This document shows, piece after piece, positions 1 to 11,837 of a stretch of DNA of 64,000 nucleotides (positions are counted from its first letter, which is position 1; each line of letters starts with the position of its first letter). The DNA comes from Sipunculus nudus (Eukaryota; Annelida; Sipuncula; Golfingiida; Sipunculidae), in contig CM049317.1 in the NCBI GenBank assembly GCA_026874595.1, positions 39,642,401 to 39,706,400 on the forward strand. Direction: 5' to 3'. The position numbers were made by a program, and so were the translations under genes. The notes beneath the pieces were generated by a model, which saw only the letters and a program-made list of their open reading frames with translations, did not search any database and was not told the DNA's origin.

Positions 1-665
1 AAGGTCACAGGGGCCATCTGTTCACAAGTTAGTTTTCAGATGATAACTCCAGTTTAGTTTGACATATTGGTTTCAATTTTGACTTATATATGACCCACCA
101 ATAATGTAAGAACCCTTTTCATTTTGGTGTCCAAAGGTCAAAGATCAAGGTCACAGGACCCATTACTTAAAATGGAATGTGTATGCATTTCAAGGCAAAC
201 TTTTCATCACAAACCTTCCATCTTCAAGATATTACTCACCTGCTGATAGGGGAAGATTCTTTTCAATTTGGGGTCCAAAGGTCAAGGTCCCATGACCCAT
301 TTCTTTAAAAAGAATGTGTATGCATTTCAAGGCAAACTTTTCATCACAAATCTTCCATCTTCAAGATATTACTCACCTGTAAAAAGGGGAAGATTCTTTT
401 TGATTTGGGGTCATAGGGTCAAAGATAAAGTTCACAGGGCCCATCCATTCACAAATTAATTTATGGATGATAATTCTGCTTTGCTAGACAGATTGGCTTC
501 AAACTTGATATATTAATGACCCACCACTAAAGTAAGAAACATTTTGATTTCCAGGGTCCAGAGGTCAAAGGTGAAGGTCACAGGACCGTCAATCTGAAAA
601 ATTTCTTCAAAATATCCATATAGACAAACACAGCTGGGCGTTGAGACAACTGGGTCCCTAGTTAC
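1..665 (+). mobile_element. Family A HINE-like repeat, 3' part
   Basis: Non-coding dispersed repeat that enters from outside the window. It holds several degenerate units, each ending in a run such as GGTCAAAGATCAAGGTCACAGG (near 133-157, 266-286, 406-436, 560-584), then a unit with repeated text about F-F-type sequence 'tttcaaggcaaacttttcat'. It ends with CAGCTGGGCG and GGGTCCCTAGTTAC at 631-665, the same tail as the copy at 18098-19077. The family assignment rests on the shared tail and internal units. The 5' end lies outside the window. Confidence 0.7.
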
Positions 666-3169
666 AGTCTGTCTTGGTTCACTTATCAACTCACGGATTA
701 CATGTTTGGCATTATAGATATCTTCAGTTGAGTGTTTGATGGTGATTGCATGTTGACTGATTGTAGGGTATTCAGTGTGTGACTGGTAAATGTGTGATAC
801 TGATAGGAATCATAGGACTGTCTTGGGCTCATACTGTCACAAGTCTCTCTGTTGTTTGAGCTCATACAAATGATTAACTAATGTGCAAGATAAAAGGTCT
901 ACAGGTCAAAAAAGACATTCTGATTTCTGAGCTTGTTAGAGATTGTTACACAGTGAAGTGCTTTGGTTCAGCTTGTTAAAGTTTTAGGCATCAATTTCTA
1001 TAATTTTCGATCCTGTGATTAGTGGTAGTCAGAGCCACTGCTTCAAACAAAATCTGTTTGCTGCTTAAGATTAGAAAGAAGTGTCAATGACCATAAGACC
1101 TGACACAACTGGAACTTGGTAGTCAGGGGGAAGGGTGAATCTTGTCAGGCACAAAACAGTTTTGAAAAATCAGTTGTAAGAGCACTCTGGGTGCTTTTGA
1201 GGTACCACACAGTAAATATACTTATGTCATTCATCATCCATCATGGTTTTAAGCCATCCAGTCAGCTCACCTGAGTCAGCCATATTTAATTATCATACCA
1301 GCTGAAAACTTCCACACAGGACTTAAACAGTGGGAAAGATCAGAATGCCCCTAAGCTGGTTACTGCAGCCTATTTTTTGTAAGCTACAGGACTTTGACAT
1401 TATTTTCTCATACTGGTATATGCATATCATCAGTGGTGCTGAAATGTCCAGTTTCCCTTACAAGTATTTAAATTCACAGTATTATACAACTTAGGCCCAT
1501 ATATCCTGCCAGCATAAGCCCTATTACAGTGACCTGACGTTCTAGTCTGAGGTTTATATGTTGTCTCAGCTTGAGTCCATTTAGTTTGATAAAGTATGGC
1601 TAATTTAAGACTACAAGTGTTACAACCTCGTTAAATCATCAGCAATACATTAATGCTCATTAATCAAATACCTTAGATTTGGCTTGGTGTCAATATATCC
1701 AATCAAAGAGTGGGGGGGGGGGGGCAGTCACCTGCAAACAAAATGGGGATATGTCCGGGGGGGGGGGGGGGGGGGGGGGGCCGTGACCTGAAGATGGAAT
1801 GGAGACCTGTCAGGCTCATGTATGCAGATGGAATTGGAAAAATATAAAATTTATTCAGCCTTTCTGATAATAATTTATATTATATAATATTTTTCATCTC
1901 CATTTTCTTCCTTATTCTATAATTAACAGGGTTTCATATATTCCCAGTTTATAATTAAACAAGCATATTACAATCACATAGTTTTAATACTAATACTTTT
2001 ACAAATATGTGATCATGAGAGGCTACTTTATCTTCATGCACAGTCAACTCCAACTGTGTTAGTTTTAAGAAAATGTGGTCATTTGTCAAAATGATATAGA
2101 AAAAAAAATAGAACTGTTGCATCTAGTTATGCAAGGATTTTATACAAATATTCTCATAATCAGTTTCAGCAGACCCACAGGTCCCTTGTTAATTTAAGTA
2201 ATCCATTATAAACATTTCTGGCCTAAAGGCTCTGGTTATTCCATCTAATGCCCAAGTAAAAAAAATATCCCTTACTGAATTTGTTGACTCGTATATGATA
2301 CTCTCACATATCTCAAAAATGTTTACACTGATTGCAATATCCCCAGAGAACTAAGAAATAAATGTTTCATTTGAGCTGAGGAGATCAGTATACATGGGAG
2401 ACATTGTAACATCTTTATGACATCACTTATAAACACCTCTCAGGACTGTAGACAGAAATTCTTCTATGTAGGAACATACTCTGTACTGGGAAGACATCAG
2501 TATAAACAACACAGCAAAGACACAGTGTAAATACAATTTACTTCATATAATATTAATTTACACAAAATTGGCAAAACATGGGCATATATACCCGAGGCTG
2601 AAATGTATTTGTAAAAAATATTTGTTACCCAAAAAATCCCAAATAAACAGGCCCTGGGACAGAGCCAATTTTAGTGAACTTGACACAAGCATTACATGAG
2701 ATACAAAATATTAGTTGAAATAGAAACTTTAAATATCCAGATAAATGAACTTATGAGGCCAGTCTCTTGTAAACTTCAGTTAAACAGACCAAGTAAACTT
2801 CATATATTTATTCTTACTAAATGTAATGGCTGGGAACTGTTAGGGCTGAAAATTTTCCAGTTGTATCCCCAGTTCTTATATTTTTTCAGGGCTACAATAT
2901 TTTTCAAATATTCATCATATTATTAATTAACTCATGAGCAAATATGTATTATTGAAGCAAAGTGCTGAATTTCAAACATCAATTGCCTATGTTTTGATTC
3001 AGTTATTCAAAATATGTCTATGTTTTCCATGAATATCCTCACTGAACTGTTTAATGTTGCTGTGCAGTTGGTTTGTTTAATTTTGTATTTTTCAGCAACT
3101 TTGCAAATACATACTAAACATTTTTGTGTGATTCTTGTGATTCACAGTCAATAACTTTTAGTGACCATT
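666..3169. other. No gene seen; two poly-G tracts
   Basis: No convincing exon, RNA gene or known element in this AT-rich stretch. It contains G13 at 1712-1724 and G24 at 1757-1780, separated by 32 bases. Short ORFs here have no recognisable domain. Confidence 0.6.
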
Positions 3170-3290
3170 GGTCACTTGTTTTGGTCACTGGTCTTGGTCA
3201 CTGGTCTTGGTCATTGGTCTTTGACATTGCTCTTGGTCATTGGTCTTGGACATTGCTCTTGGACATTGCTCTTGTTCATAGCTGTGTCTT
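3170..3290 (+). repeat. Short degenerate tandem repeat (TTGGTCACTGGTC)
   Basis: The phrases 'cttggtcactggt', 'cttggtcattggt' and 'cttggacattgct' recur about every 12-18 bases. The small ORF over it is repeat translation, not a gene. Confidence 0.7.
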
Positions 3291-3769
3291 TGATCAAGAC
3301 TTGAAGTGTCACTTCAATCACACAAAACAAAAAAGTACAAATCTCCTGGTTAGAAGACAAAAGGGCCCACTGGACTGTCAAAAGTTTAATTAACATTTAA
3401 TATGATGAATGCTGACAAAATTTAATTAAACTAGTTTCACAAACACAATGTTTGTGATGTGTGGTGTCAAACCTGTTTATCTTATAATTATGGAATTTTA
3501 ATAGGTCACCATTCTCAGGACTTGCTGTGTAGAATGTTATGACATGTTATGTTATACTGGTTATAAGCTTTATCCATTAAACAAGACTTGAGGTGCCACC
3601 AGTTTAGCTTGTCAGTAGATGCTGGGCATTGGAGAGAATGTGTTGAAAAAATTATCTCCAATGATACAGGTTTCTTGTTTACAATGGATCAAGAAACAAA
3701 ATCTTACAAATAATATAGGAAAAAAGAATGCCACATGTTGGGAGATTTGTTGAGCAAAAATTGTTTGAT

Positions 3770-4256
3770 TACTGTGACTGTATAATTGTCAATGTTGTGT
3801 GATTACTATGGTTGTATACTTAATTGTCATTATTGTGCAATTACTGTGTCCTGTATAATTAATTGTCAATGTTGTGCAATTACTGTGCCCTGTTTAATAA
3901 ATTGTCAATGTTTTGCAATTTAATGTGCCCTGTTTAATTAATTGTCAATGTTGTGCAAATACTGTGCTTGGTACGTCAGATTCCGTCAGGTGCCGCCACA
4001 GGTGGCGCGCTCCCACTTTTGACCACATTTCCTGTGACCCATATCGTATGCAGTCACTTGATCCCAACCCGTAAAAACCCATTCATAGATTGTATGCAAA
4101 TGACGGAATCCCCTAGTCATTTGATAAGATCATCCAATGATCATGTAGGGTAGTCTGTGCCCTATTTAATGATTGTCAATGTTGTGCAATTACTGTGCCC
4201 TGTATAAATAATCATCAATGTTGTGCAAGTACTGTGCCCTGTATAATTAAATGTCA
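3770..4256 (+). repeat. About 39-bp tandem repeat interrupted by a 190-bp insert
   Basis: The unit 'ttgtgcaattactgtgccc' plus 'tgtataattaattgtcaatg' repeats at about 39-40 bases (near 3834, 3874, 3913, 3952) and resumes at about 4157. Positions about 3969-4156 are unrelated and contain an inverted pair, GATTCCGTCA near 3981 and TGACGGAATC near 4102. The insert may be a small mobile element, but no clear target duplication is visible. Confidence 0.65.
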
Positions 4257-4260
4257 CCAT

Positions 4261-5619
4261 CATATATTTATATTTTATAAACAGTGATTGTTTGGTTAAC
4301 TGGTGTCAGGCTCAGTGATACACCATGAACTGCTATTAGAGTGAAAATGACCGGTGTGTCAAGTAATGCCATACCTCCAAGTTACATATATAAATAACTG
4401 GTGCTCCCAATGTATGCAAATTTGTATATTAGTGGACAGCTGCTGATGTGTACAGGACTATTTTGTAAGCTGCTTACACAGAGTGACCTGGGAGACCAGG
4501 TGTTCACCTACAGATAGATTTGGCTGTGAAATGTTTTAATTTTGTGTGTATATTACTTTGAATATTTAATATAATGTTTATATATTGTATTTTCCTTTTT
4601 GATCCAACATCAAGACGATTGTTACACATTAAAAAAAATTATTTTGATTGCCACCCATGTCATGGCAGCCTATGGGTATGTATACATCAAATTAAACTTG
4701 CTGAGAAAAATTTAAAAGTAGTTATATGCATAAAAGACAATAATGGCATTCATAGTTGTATAAACCTGATGGTTTCACATACACAGTACTCATCCTATAT
4801 ATTTGGTGAAAATGCAGTGTCCCGTTTACAATGAAATATTCATAATTTATGCTCTTGGTAGTTGTCAGGTGTGAAGAACAAATTATTGTATGTATTTATA
4901 TGCCTGAAAGGAATTTAATGAAGAATGTGTATACTAAAATAATTGGCCTTGAAATTGTGCATTGTAGATATATGCAGTTGCTGTTAAGATATTGTTTAAA
5001 AGGTGTATAGTTATTGTCCATCAACATTGTGTTGATTAGCATTGCTTGCATTTTTCAAATAGAATGTCAATAAAATTGTTTGACTATAAATACTATATGT
5101 TCTAGTTTTGTAACGTTTTTCCCCTTTGTTATCACCTGAAACACTGGCCGTTTTAAATAACTGCAGGCAAAGGATTACTCGGCTGATTTGCAGGGTCCTG
5201 CTAAGTGTCACTTACTCTTGTTTGATATTTAAAGGAGCCTAATCACTTATAAAGCATGTTGAATTTACATGAAAAATAAAATTTTCTCGTTGAAATAATT
5301 GGTACCTTCCAAAATATTGCCTCGAAACCATTTGCTTTCTCCCTACATGAATGTTAAAAACAGCTGACTAGGCGCGACCACAGGGGTCAACATTAACATT
5401 AGCATGGGACACTGTGCTTCTCCTGAGCCACAACACCTGTCATTCAAAAGATGCCTGGACTGACTTGGCCTCAAAAATGTTTATCATGTTCCTGCTTGAA
5501 ACATTGCATTTTGCTGTGACTTAGGCTTAGGACACAATACACAATCTGTGCTACCCGTGTCATTTCCGCTGAGGCCCCTGGACCTAACGTACAGATCTGT
5601 TACGACAGGTTCTACAACA
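4261..5619. other. No gene or element recognised
   Basis: AT-rich sequence with scattered stops and no domain-like ORF. The small ORF at 4574-4834 has no recognisable feature. Confidence 0.5.
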
Positions 5620-5667
5620 ATATGTCACTCCTGGATGGACCGTAATGTCCATCCAGCAGTGACATAT
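5620..5667. repeat. Long hairpin, 21-bp stem
   Basis: The left arm at 5620-5640 and right arm at 5647-5667 pair over 21 bp with one mismatch around a 6-base loop. The sequence just to the right (AGGACATAAAGGTCCATGTA) resembles the two direct repeats at 48550-48727 and 49333-49519, so the hairpin may be the end of that dispersed family. Confidence 0.75.
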
Positions 5668-5706
5668 CAGAGGACATAAAGGTCCATGTATGGATTAGTT
5701 TGGACT

Positions 5707-7060
5707 ACCATTATTTAGGGAACCTGTGGCATCATCTGTCATCCATCATCCATACATAAACCCATACTATTTCAAAAACGACAGGAGCTATTTTCACAAA
5801 TTTTATGAAAAAAAATTGCCATCTGAAAAACTCTATCAGATTTTGCTTATTTTTGGCTAACTGTATTTTCTTAGATTTTATAGAAAAAAAGCTAAAAAAA
5901 AAAACCTTTAAATATCTTCACCTCTGAAACAGTCATGCCAAATTGTTCAGTATTTCACAGAAATAAACTGTTATACCATCTCTCCCAAGTTTGATTGAAT
6001 GGTTCAAGTATGGTGAATTTTGGCAGTTACAGAAAGTTGAATTTTGTCATTTTAGTATGCTTTTTTGGACAGATGACTATCTCAAACACGGCCCGAGCTA
6101 TCACCACCAATTTTTATGCCAGTGTTGGTCACATGAGTCATATATGACATTCCAGTGCTGGTGGCACCACCTGCATTGTCCTTTTTTGTACAGGGGTCAT
6201 CAATCATCTGTACATTAACCCATAATTTCTCAGGAAAAGCCAGGGCTAACATCCCAAATATTATGCAATAATCTGTCACATATCAAATGTTGTGGGATTC
6301 AGCTTATTATATTGCTCCTGCATTTACTTAGATTTTATAGGGAAAAAGCTGAAAAATCTTTAAAAGTCTTCTTCTCGTAAACCGTCCAGCCAATTTGTTC
6401 AGTATTTTACAAAAAAATGATCCCAGAAGCGAGCCCTCTCATTGGTTTGTGTTTGATGAATTTTGGGGGAGTTACGCAAATTTGAACTTAGCCATTTGGC
6501 CAAGTTAGCATACTGACAGCAATCTCAGAAATGACTGGAGCTAGAATCACTTATTATATGCAAATGTTGGTCACATGACTCATATTTGAAATTGCAGATT
6601 TTGTGGCGCCTTGAGTCATAGAAAGCTTAAGTTGGTCTTGAGGTCATTAGCAAGCCTTTTTCAAATTTAGGGCTGCAATAGTCTTCTTTTCTGCAAAACT
6701 TGGGCAAAACTTCACTCGAGGTAACCGATTTTCTCATCTTTGCCTGGTTAGCCCAGTGCACCTGAATCATGAAAAGTTTGATGTATAAATATTGTATTTT
6801 CTTGATGTTTTGATCAGTCCATGCATCTTTGATGGCTTTCTTGTTCACGGGACTGGTTTCGCTACCCGCAATGACTTTGGCATAGTGTATGTGCCTGCTT
6901 ATTTCTCAGGAGGGATTTGATATATTTGCCTGAAATTTTGCATATTTATACATATTGGATTGCTTTGTCCTATACAAGACTGGTGGCGCCACCTACAATA
7001 AATTTTGCACACTTTATGTCCCTGCTTATTTCTCAGGATGGGTTTGATGGTGTCATCTCA
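5707..7060 (+). mobile_element. Family B HINE-like repeat, degenerate copy
   Basis: Starts with 'ttagggaacctgtg', a mutated form of the family B start AGCGAACCTGTG. It continues with units of about 300 bp ('ccaaattgttcagtatttcacag', 'tggtcacatgagtcatat', 'ggtggcaccacctgcatt') and then shorter units ('cctgcttatttctcagga', GGTGGCGCCACC at 6982-6993). No 3' hairpin tail is seen, so the copy is 3' truncated or decayed. It is non-coding. Confidence 0.7.
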
Positions 7061-8050
7061 GAACGACGCATCTCGATAGGACGTATGGTTGTTTTCACTG
7101 CTCGTTACGACGCAGCTCGTTGAGAGGCACCGCCCAGTTAACCACAGCAGGGCCCGTTGAGGCGTAGCCCAGCGAGACGTAACTCGGGCAGGGTGTGTAT
7201 CGCCTGTCCATTAGGACGATACAGAGGTTCAATTCATTAGTATAAACGTTTGTAAAACTATAATTTAACCATTCTCAACAATTTGAAGATGTATGAATTG
7301 TATAAAAAAGGACAAAAAATAAATAAAAAAAAATGTCCCGATACCGATGTTTTCATATGAGTATTCAAAAGCTTCTGATAGACATAAATCACTGACCCGC
7401 TGTTTCAAACAAATACGCGCGGTCTTACAATATATCCACGTATGGGGGAATATTTTAAGTTTTATAAATTAATCACCTAAATATGCCAAACAAACAAATA
7501 TAATTGATTTCGCCTAACTGACATGCCTGATTATGACAGGATTATATTCGAGCTGGAGGATTTCGGGTTTGACAATATCTCGGCTTGACGACGTTTCACT
7601 TGTACGTTCGTGAAGTTACAGATGTGTGATTAATTGATTACTGATTGTGTATAGATGTAACAGACCTTTGTACTTGAGCCCTGGCAAAAAAAAAAAAAAA
7701 ACAAAAAAAAAACAAGCTAGGAAAATACACATTAAACTATTTTATACTTTACCAAGTATGTCTTGTATTTCGGGGGGGGGGGGGGGTTACGAGTAAACAT
7801 GTTTTAATTTTTAAACACTATAAAACCTGACATTCTAAAAATTTACTACTGATTTACTCAGGATCAAAGGCCCTCTACGGTCTTTGTTGGACCATTTATG
7901 AGATAAGTCCTGCAATAACAATGACCTGAATTGCATGGTGTGTTCGCTGCTTATGCTAATTGAGGAGATCCATAAACATGATTGATTGATTGAGAGAGAA
8001 AGAGAGAGAGAGAGGCACAGACAGTAAAGGAGAAGGAATGTTATATTTTT
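7061..8050. other. No gene seen; simple-sequence tracts
   Basis: Contains A-rich tracts near 7307-7332 and 7686-7712, G15 at 7772-7786 and a GA-rich tract near 7991-8014. No exon or RNA gene is supported. Confidence 0.5.
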
Positions 8051-8625
8051 AGCGAACCTGTGAGCTTATGCGATGGTGAGGCGTCGTCTGTCGTCTGTAC
8101 GTTAAACCATACTATCTTGAAAACGGCAAGAGTAAGCATCATGAAATTTTGTGCAAAAAAATTAGTCATCTAAAAAACTCTATCGGAATTTGCTTATTTT
8201 TTTTTTGGCCAACTGCATTTTCTAAGATGTTATAGGGAAAAAACTAAAAAGGCTTTAAAAATCTTCTCCGAAACTGTTCAGCCAAATTGTCCAATATTTC
8301 ACAGAAATGATTCCTGAAACAATCTCTCCCAAGTTTGTTCAAACGGTTTAAGTTCGATGAATTTTGGCCGAGTTACAGGAAGTTGAACTTAGTCATTTTT
8401 CCAAAAAAGCATACTAAAATTACCATCTCAGAAACAGCTGGAGCTATCATCACCAGATTTTATGTCAATGTTGGTCACATGAGTCATATCTGAAATTGAG
8501 GTATTGGTGGCGCCACCTGCATCAGCCTTTTTTGTACGGGGGGGGGGGGGGGGGGGTCATCAGTGTCTAAATCATACTGACGGCTACAAAAAACTTCTTC
8601 TCTGAAACCATATGGCTAATTTTTT
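8051..8625 (+). mobile_element. Family B HINE-like repeat, 5' part, split by family A
   Basis: Begins after a T-run with AGCGAACCTGTG (subterminal repeat GCGAACCTGTG at 8052-8062). GGTGGCGCCACC lies at 8507-8518, followed by G20 at 8538-8557. The copy breaks at 'ccatatggctaattttt' and resumes at 11042 with 'aatatcacacagaaatgatcc'. Intact family B copies read straight through here ('gccaaattgttcaatatttcacagaaatgatccc'), so the sequence between is an insertion. Confidence 0.8.
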
Positions 8626-11041
8626 AGCTCAGCTGACTTTCAGTCATGCTGGGCTATAGCGATGGGTCTTTGTCCGTCGTCTGTCCGTCCGGCCGGCCGT
8701 CCGGCCATTAGCAGGGCACAAATCGTAACCGTAGGGGCTAGGGCCATGAACCCTATGCAGTCTTAGAGGTTATAAAAAGATCTCCTTGCAAACCTGAAAT
8801 TAGGTCACTGCGACCTATATTCTCGAAGTTATAGGGTGTGTTTGCACCCCCCAGAAATAACTCTTTGAGACAAAATTTTCATCCCAAACCTTCCATCTTT
8901 CACATACAGCTCACCTACCAACAGGGGAAGAACCATAATTTTTTTTAGGTCAAAAGGTCAAAGGTCAAGGTCACAGGAGCCTCTTCTTTGAAAAGCCTAT
9001 GGATGCATTTTAAGCCAACCCTTTCATCCCAATTCTTTGATTTTTCACATATAGCTCACCTACTAAGTTGGAGAAGAATCCTATAGATTTTGAGGTCACA
9101 AGGTCAAAGGTCAGGGTTACAGCATCCACTTCTTTGAAAAGGTTGTGGACACATTTCAAGCTAGACTTTTCATTCCAAACCTTCCAGCACTGATATCGCT
9201 TCTCTGCCAACAGGGGAAAAGACCTGTTGATTTTGAGGTCAAAGGTCAAGTTCACAGCACCCACTTCTTGCGTGGAGTCATTTTCAGGCAAACTTTTCAA
9301 TCTGTACCTTCCATCTGTCATATATGGCTTACCTACCAATAAGGGAAGAAGCCTATTGATGTTGAGGTCAAAAAGTCAAAGGTCAAGGTCACAATATTTA
9401 ATTGTTCTAAATGCTTGTGAGCATATTTCAAGTGTAACTGTTCAACCCAAACCTTCAGTCTTTCACATATGCCACATCTATGCATCACTCAGTTTGACTC
9501 AAACTTCATATTTATGGGTCTTTTTGCTTGAATAAATAACTTATTGATTTTGGGGTCAGCTGGTCAGCAGGTTAAAGGTTACAGGTCAAATTTATTCACC
9601 CATTGGTTGCCAAGTAATTACACCAGATTTAAGTGGTTAGTAGTTACCCATCATTTAGAAAGAATCCAGTTGATATATGGGCAAAAGGCCAAGGTCACAG
9701 GTCAGGGATGTTCACAATTACTTATTTTATAGACCATCTCTATTTTTCTTGTATATATAACCATCCCACTCCAGCTGGTACATCTCCCTGTGTGGCTGTA
9801 ATTGTGAGTGACACTGGTGACATATGACTCCCTTTTGTATCAGCCTATTAAGTGATAAGGCTCAGTGATAAGTACCTCGTTACTTCATAACAAAAACACT
9901 GTTGTCAGAATGCTTCAGCCAGGCATTAAGACTATGAGAGTATAGTATTAAGGTTTAGCTACTGATTTATAAGATGATGGGAACATTTTGCAGTTTATTT
10001 TATGGAATCCTAGCAATAAACTTAGTTTCCTAGATATCTGAATATTTTAATATATATCACCACATATAAAAGCAAGTGTTTGTGGTGTGGATGTGTACCT
10101 TGATTTAGGATGGCTTTTTGTTTTATTTCAAGACTCTTAGTCATGCTTTCTGCATTTCTTTCTTTCAGGTTTGGCAGTTTACCTACCCTGCTGACCCCAT
10201 TGAAAAGCAGAGTGATAATAAAAAATATTGGACTTACACTTTTTACAATTGCATATCTATAAATCTGATATGAGGGCCTGGACATGCCTTTTGAATTATT
10301 TTGGGCATTCATTACTGGATAATTTGCCCCAAGTTTGGTCTCTTATTGGAGAATGTGGGATATCAAATGTCATACTTGTCAGAAATCCATTATGTCTGCC
10401 AGTTAGCCACCTTAGAAATTCTTTCTTCAGTGCAGTTTCAGTAATTTTTCTTTAATGTTTGGTCCGATTTAGAGAATGTTTGTTGTCTGATTTCAGACTT
10501 GTCAGAAGTCCAATATGGCCACCAGGCAACCATCTTTTAATTCCTTTTGATCATATTATCTCAAGAACAGTTAAAGTGAATGCAGTTGGATGTATATTTA
10601 TGTAATCTTGTAAAGGATTGGGTCAAATATTTCTGAATAAATATTACCATCATTTATAAAAGTGCAGTACAGTTGGCTTGTATTGAATAAAAATTCATAC
10701 AGAAGCACCTGTTTCTCAATAATTCTTGCATGTATTTCCTTATTTTTTGCTATATATTTTGATCTTATATTTGCCCTTTGTGGTGTTCCTTTGAGACTGA
10801 CAGGTTTCAAGCAAGCTGTTGGAATAGTTCCTGATAGCTTAACAATCATGCATTTTCCTCAGACCATCAATTCACTGTGTTTTAACCAGACATAGGTGAT
10901 ATATATTTCTGTTGTCATAGAAAATTTTCAACAAATTGGCAAATTGGTTCTTCAAAATTTGACTGGAAGTTGTGAATCTCAGTCCATGATGTCACAGGTC
11001 ATGCTTGGCAGCTGAGCGTCATGACCCATGGGTCACTTGTT
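8626..11041 (+). mobile_element. Family A HINE-like element, apparently full length
   Basis: A 2.4-kb non-coding element. The 5' end is AGCTCAGCTGAC (8626-8637) with a 5' hairpin formed with GTCATGCTGGGCT. The 3' end has CAGCTGAG (11009-11016), the palindrome TGACCCATGGGTCA (11022-11035) and CTTGTT. Internal units carry AGGTCA clusters at 8947-8973 (four half-sites in 27 bases), about 9093-9115, 9235-9250, 9365-9391 and 9550-9705, plus an AGGTCA-CTG-CGACCT near-palindrome at 8802-8816. It is nested in family B. Subterminal inverted repeats, a 3' hairpin, T-rich insertion and internal repeats are known traits of Helentron-associated elements; the assignment is by structure. Confidence 0.75.
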
Positions 11042-11520
11042 AATATCACACAGAAATGATCCTAGGGTAGTGCTTTCTGAAGTGTGTTAAAATTGTCTCA
11101 GTTCAGTGACTTTTGGCTGAGTTATGGGAAGCTGAATTTAGTCATATGCCATAACAGCCCATTTTAGGTCAGTGGCTACAAAGATCTTCTTCTCAAAAAC
11201 CACTGGGCCAAATTCTTAAATCTCACACATGAATTATTCTCAGATGTTGATAATTTAAGTTTGTTCAAATGGTTTTGGTTAAATGATTTTTGGCTGAGTT
11301 ATGAGAAGCTCAACTAAGCCATTTTGCTGTATTTTCCCATATGAGTTATAAACCTGCAAAACGTTTTTTGACTGACGCCACTGAGGCCCATTTTATTAAT
11401 ATTTTACCAGAATAATCCCCGGAATAATTCTTATAATAATTGTCTTTTATGGTTCCAAAGAATTAATATAGGCTGAATTATAAAGATTGAATTGAGTCAT
11501 TTTACCATATATGTTAGCTG
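11042..11520 (+). mobile_element. Family B HINE-like repeat, continuation after nested insertion
   Basis: Resumes the copy begun at 8051 with 'aatatcacacagaaatgatcct' and degenerate units ('tggctgagttatgggaagct', 'gggccaaattcttaaat'). The tail hairpin is absent and similarity fades by about 11520. Confidence 0.7.
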
Positions 11521-11837
11521 TGTGAAGCAGATACCTCTAGCCTGGCACCAGTTTATCAGCATCTGTTACATCATGCCTCTAGACATTTAGAATTCAGGTT
11601 ATCTATGGTTAATATTGACAAGAATGTTTTTTAAAAGCTTAAAAAAATGTAGATTTAATATTTTAGATATTCCTCATGCCAGGCAATGTTTACAATCACA
11701 GGAATACAGCTCTGTGGGTATATAAATGGATTATAAAAAATTGGTATCCATACTCAACTTAATTCAAGATTTTGCAATCAGTGAGATGTATCTGTATTAT
11801 AATTTTGCATTCATTGTGCATCTGTAGAAATATATTT
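11521..11837. other. No feature recognised
   Basis: AT-rich spacer between two family B copies. No exon or repeat unit was identified. Confidence 0.5.
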
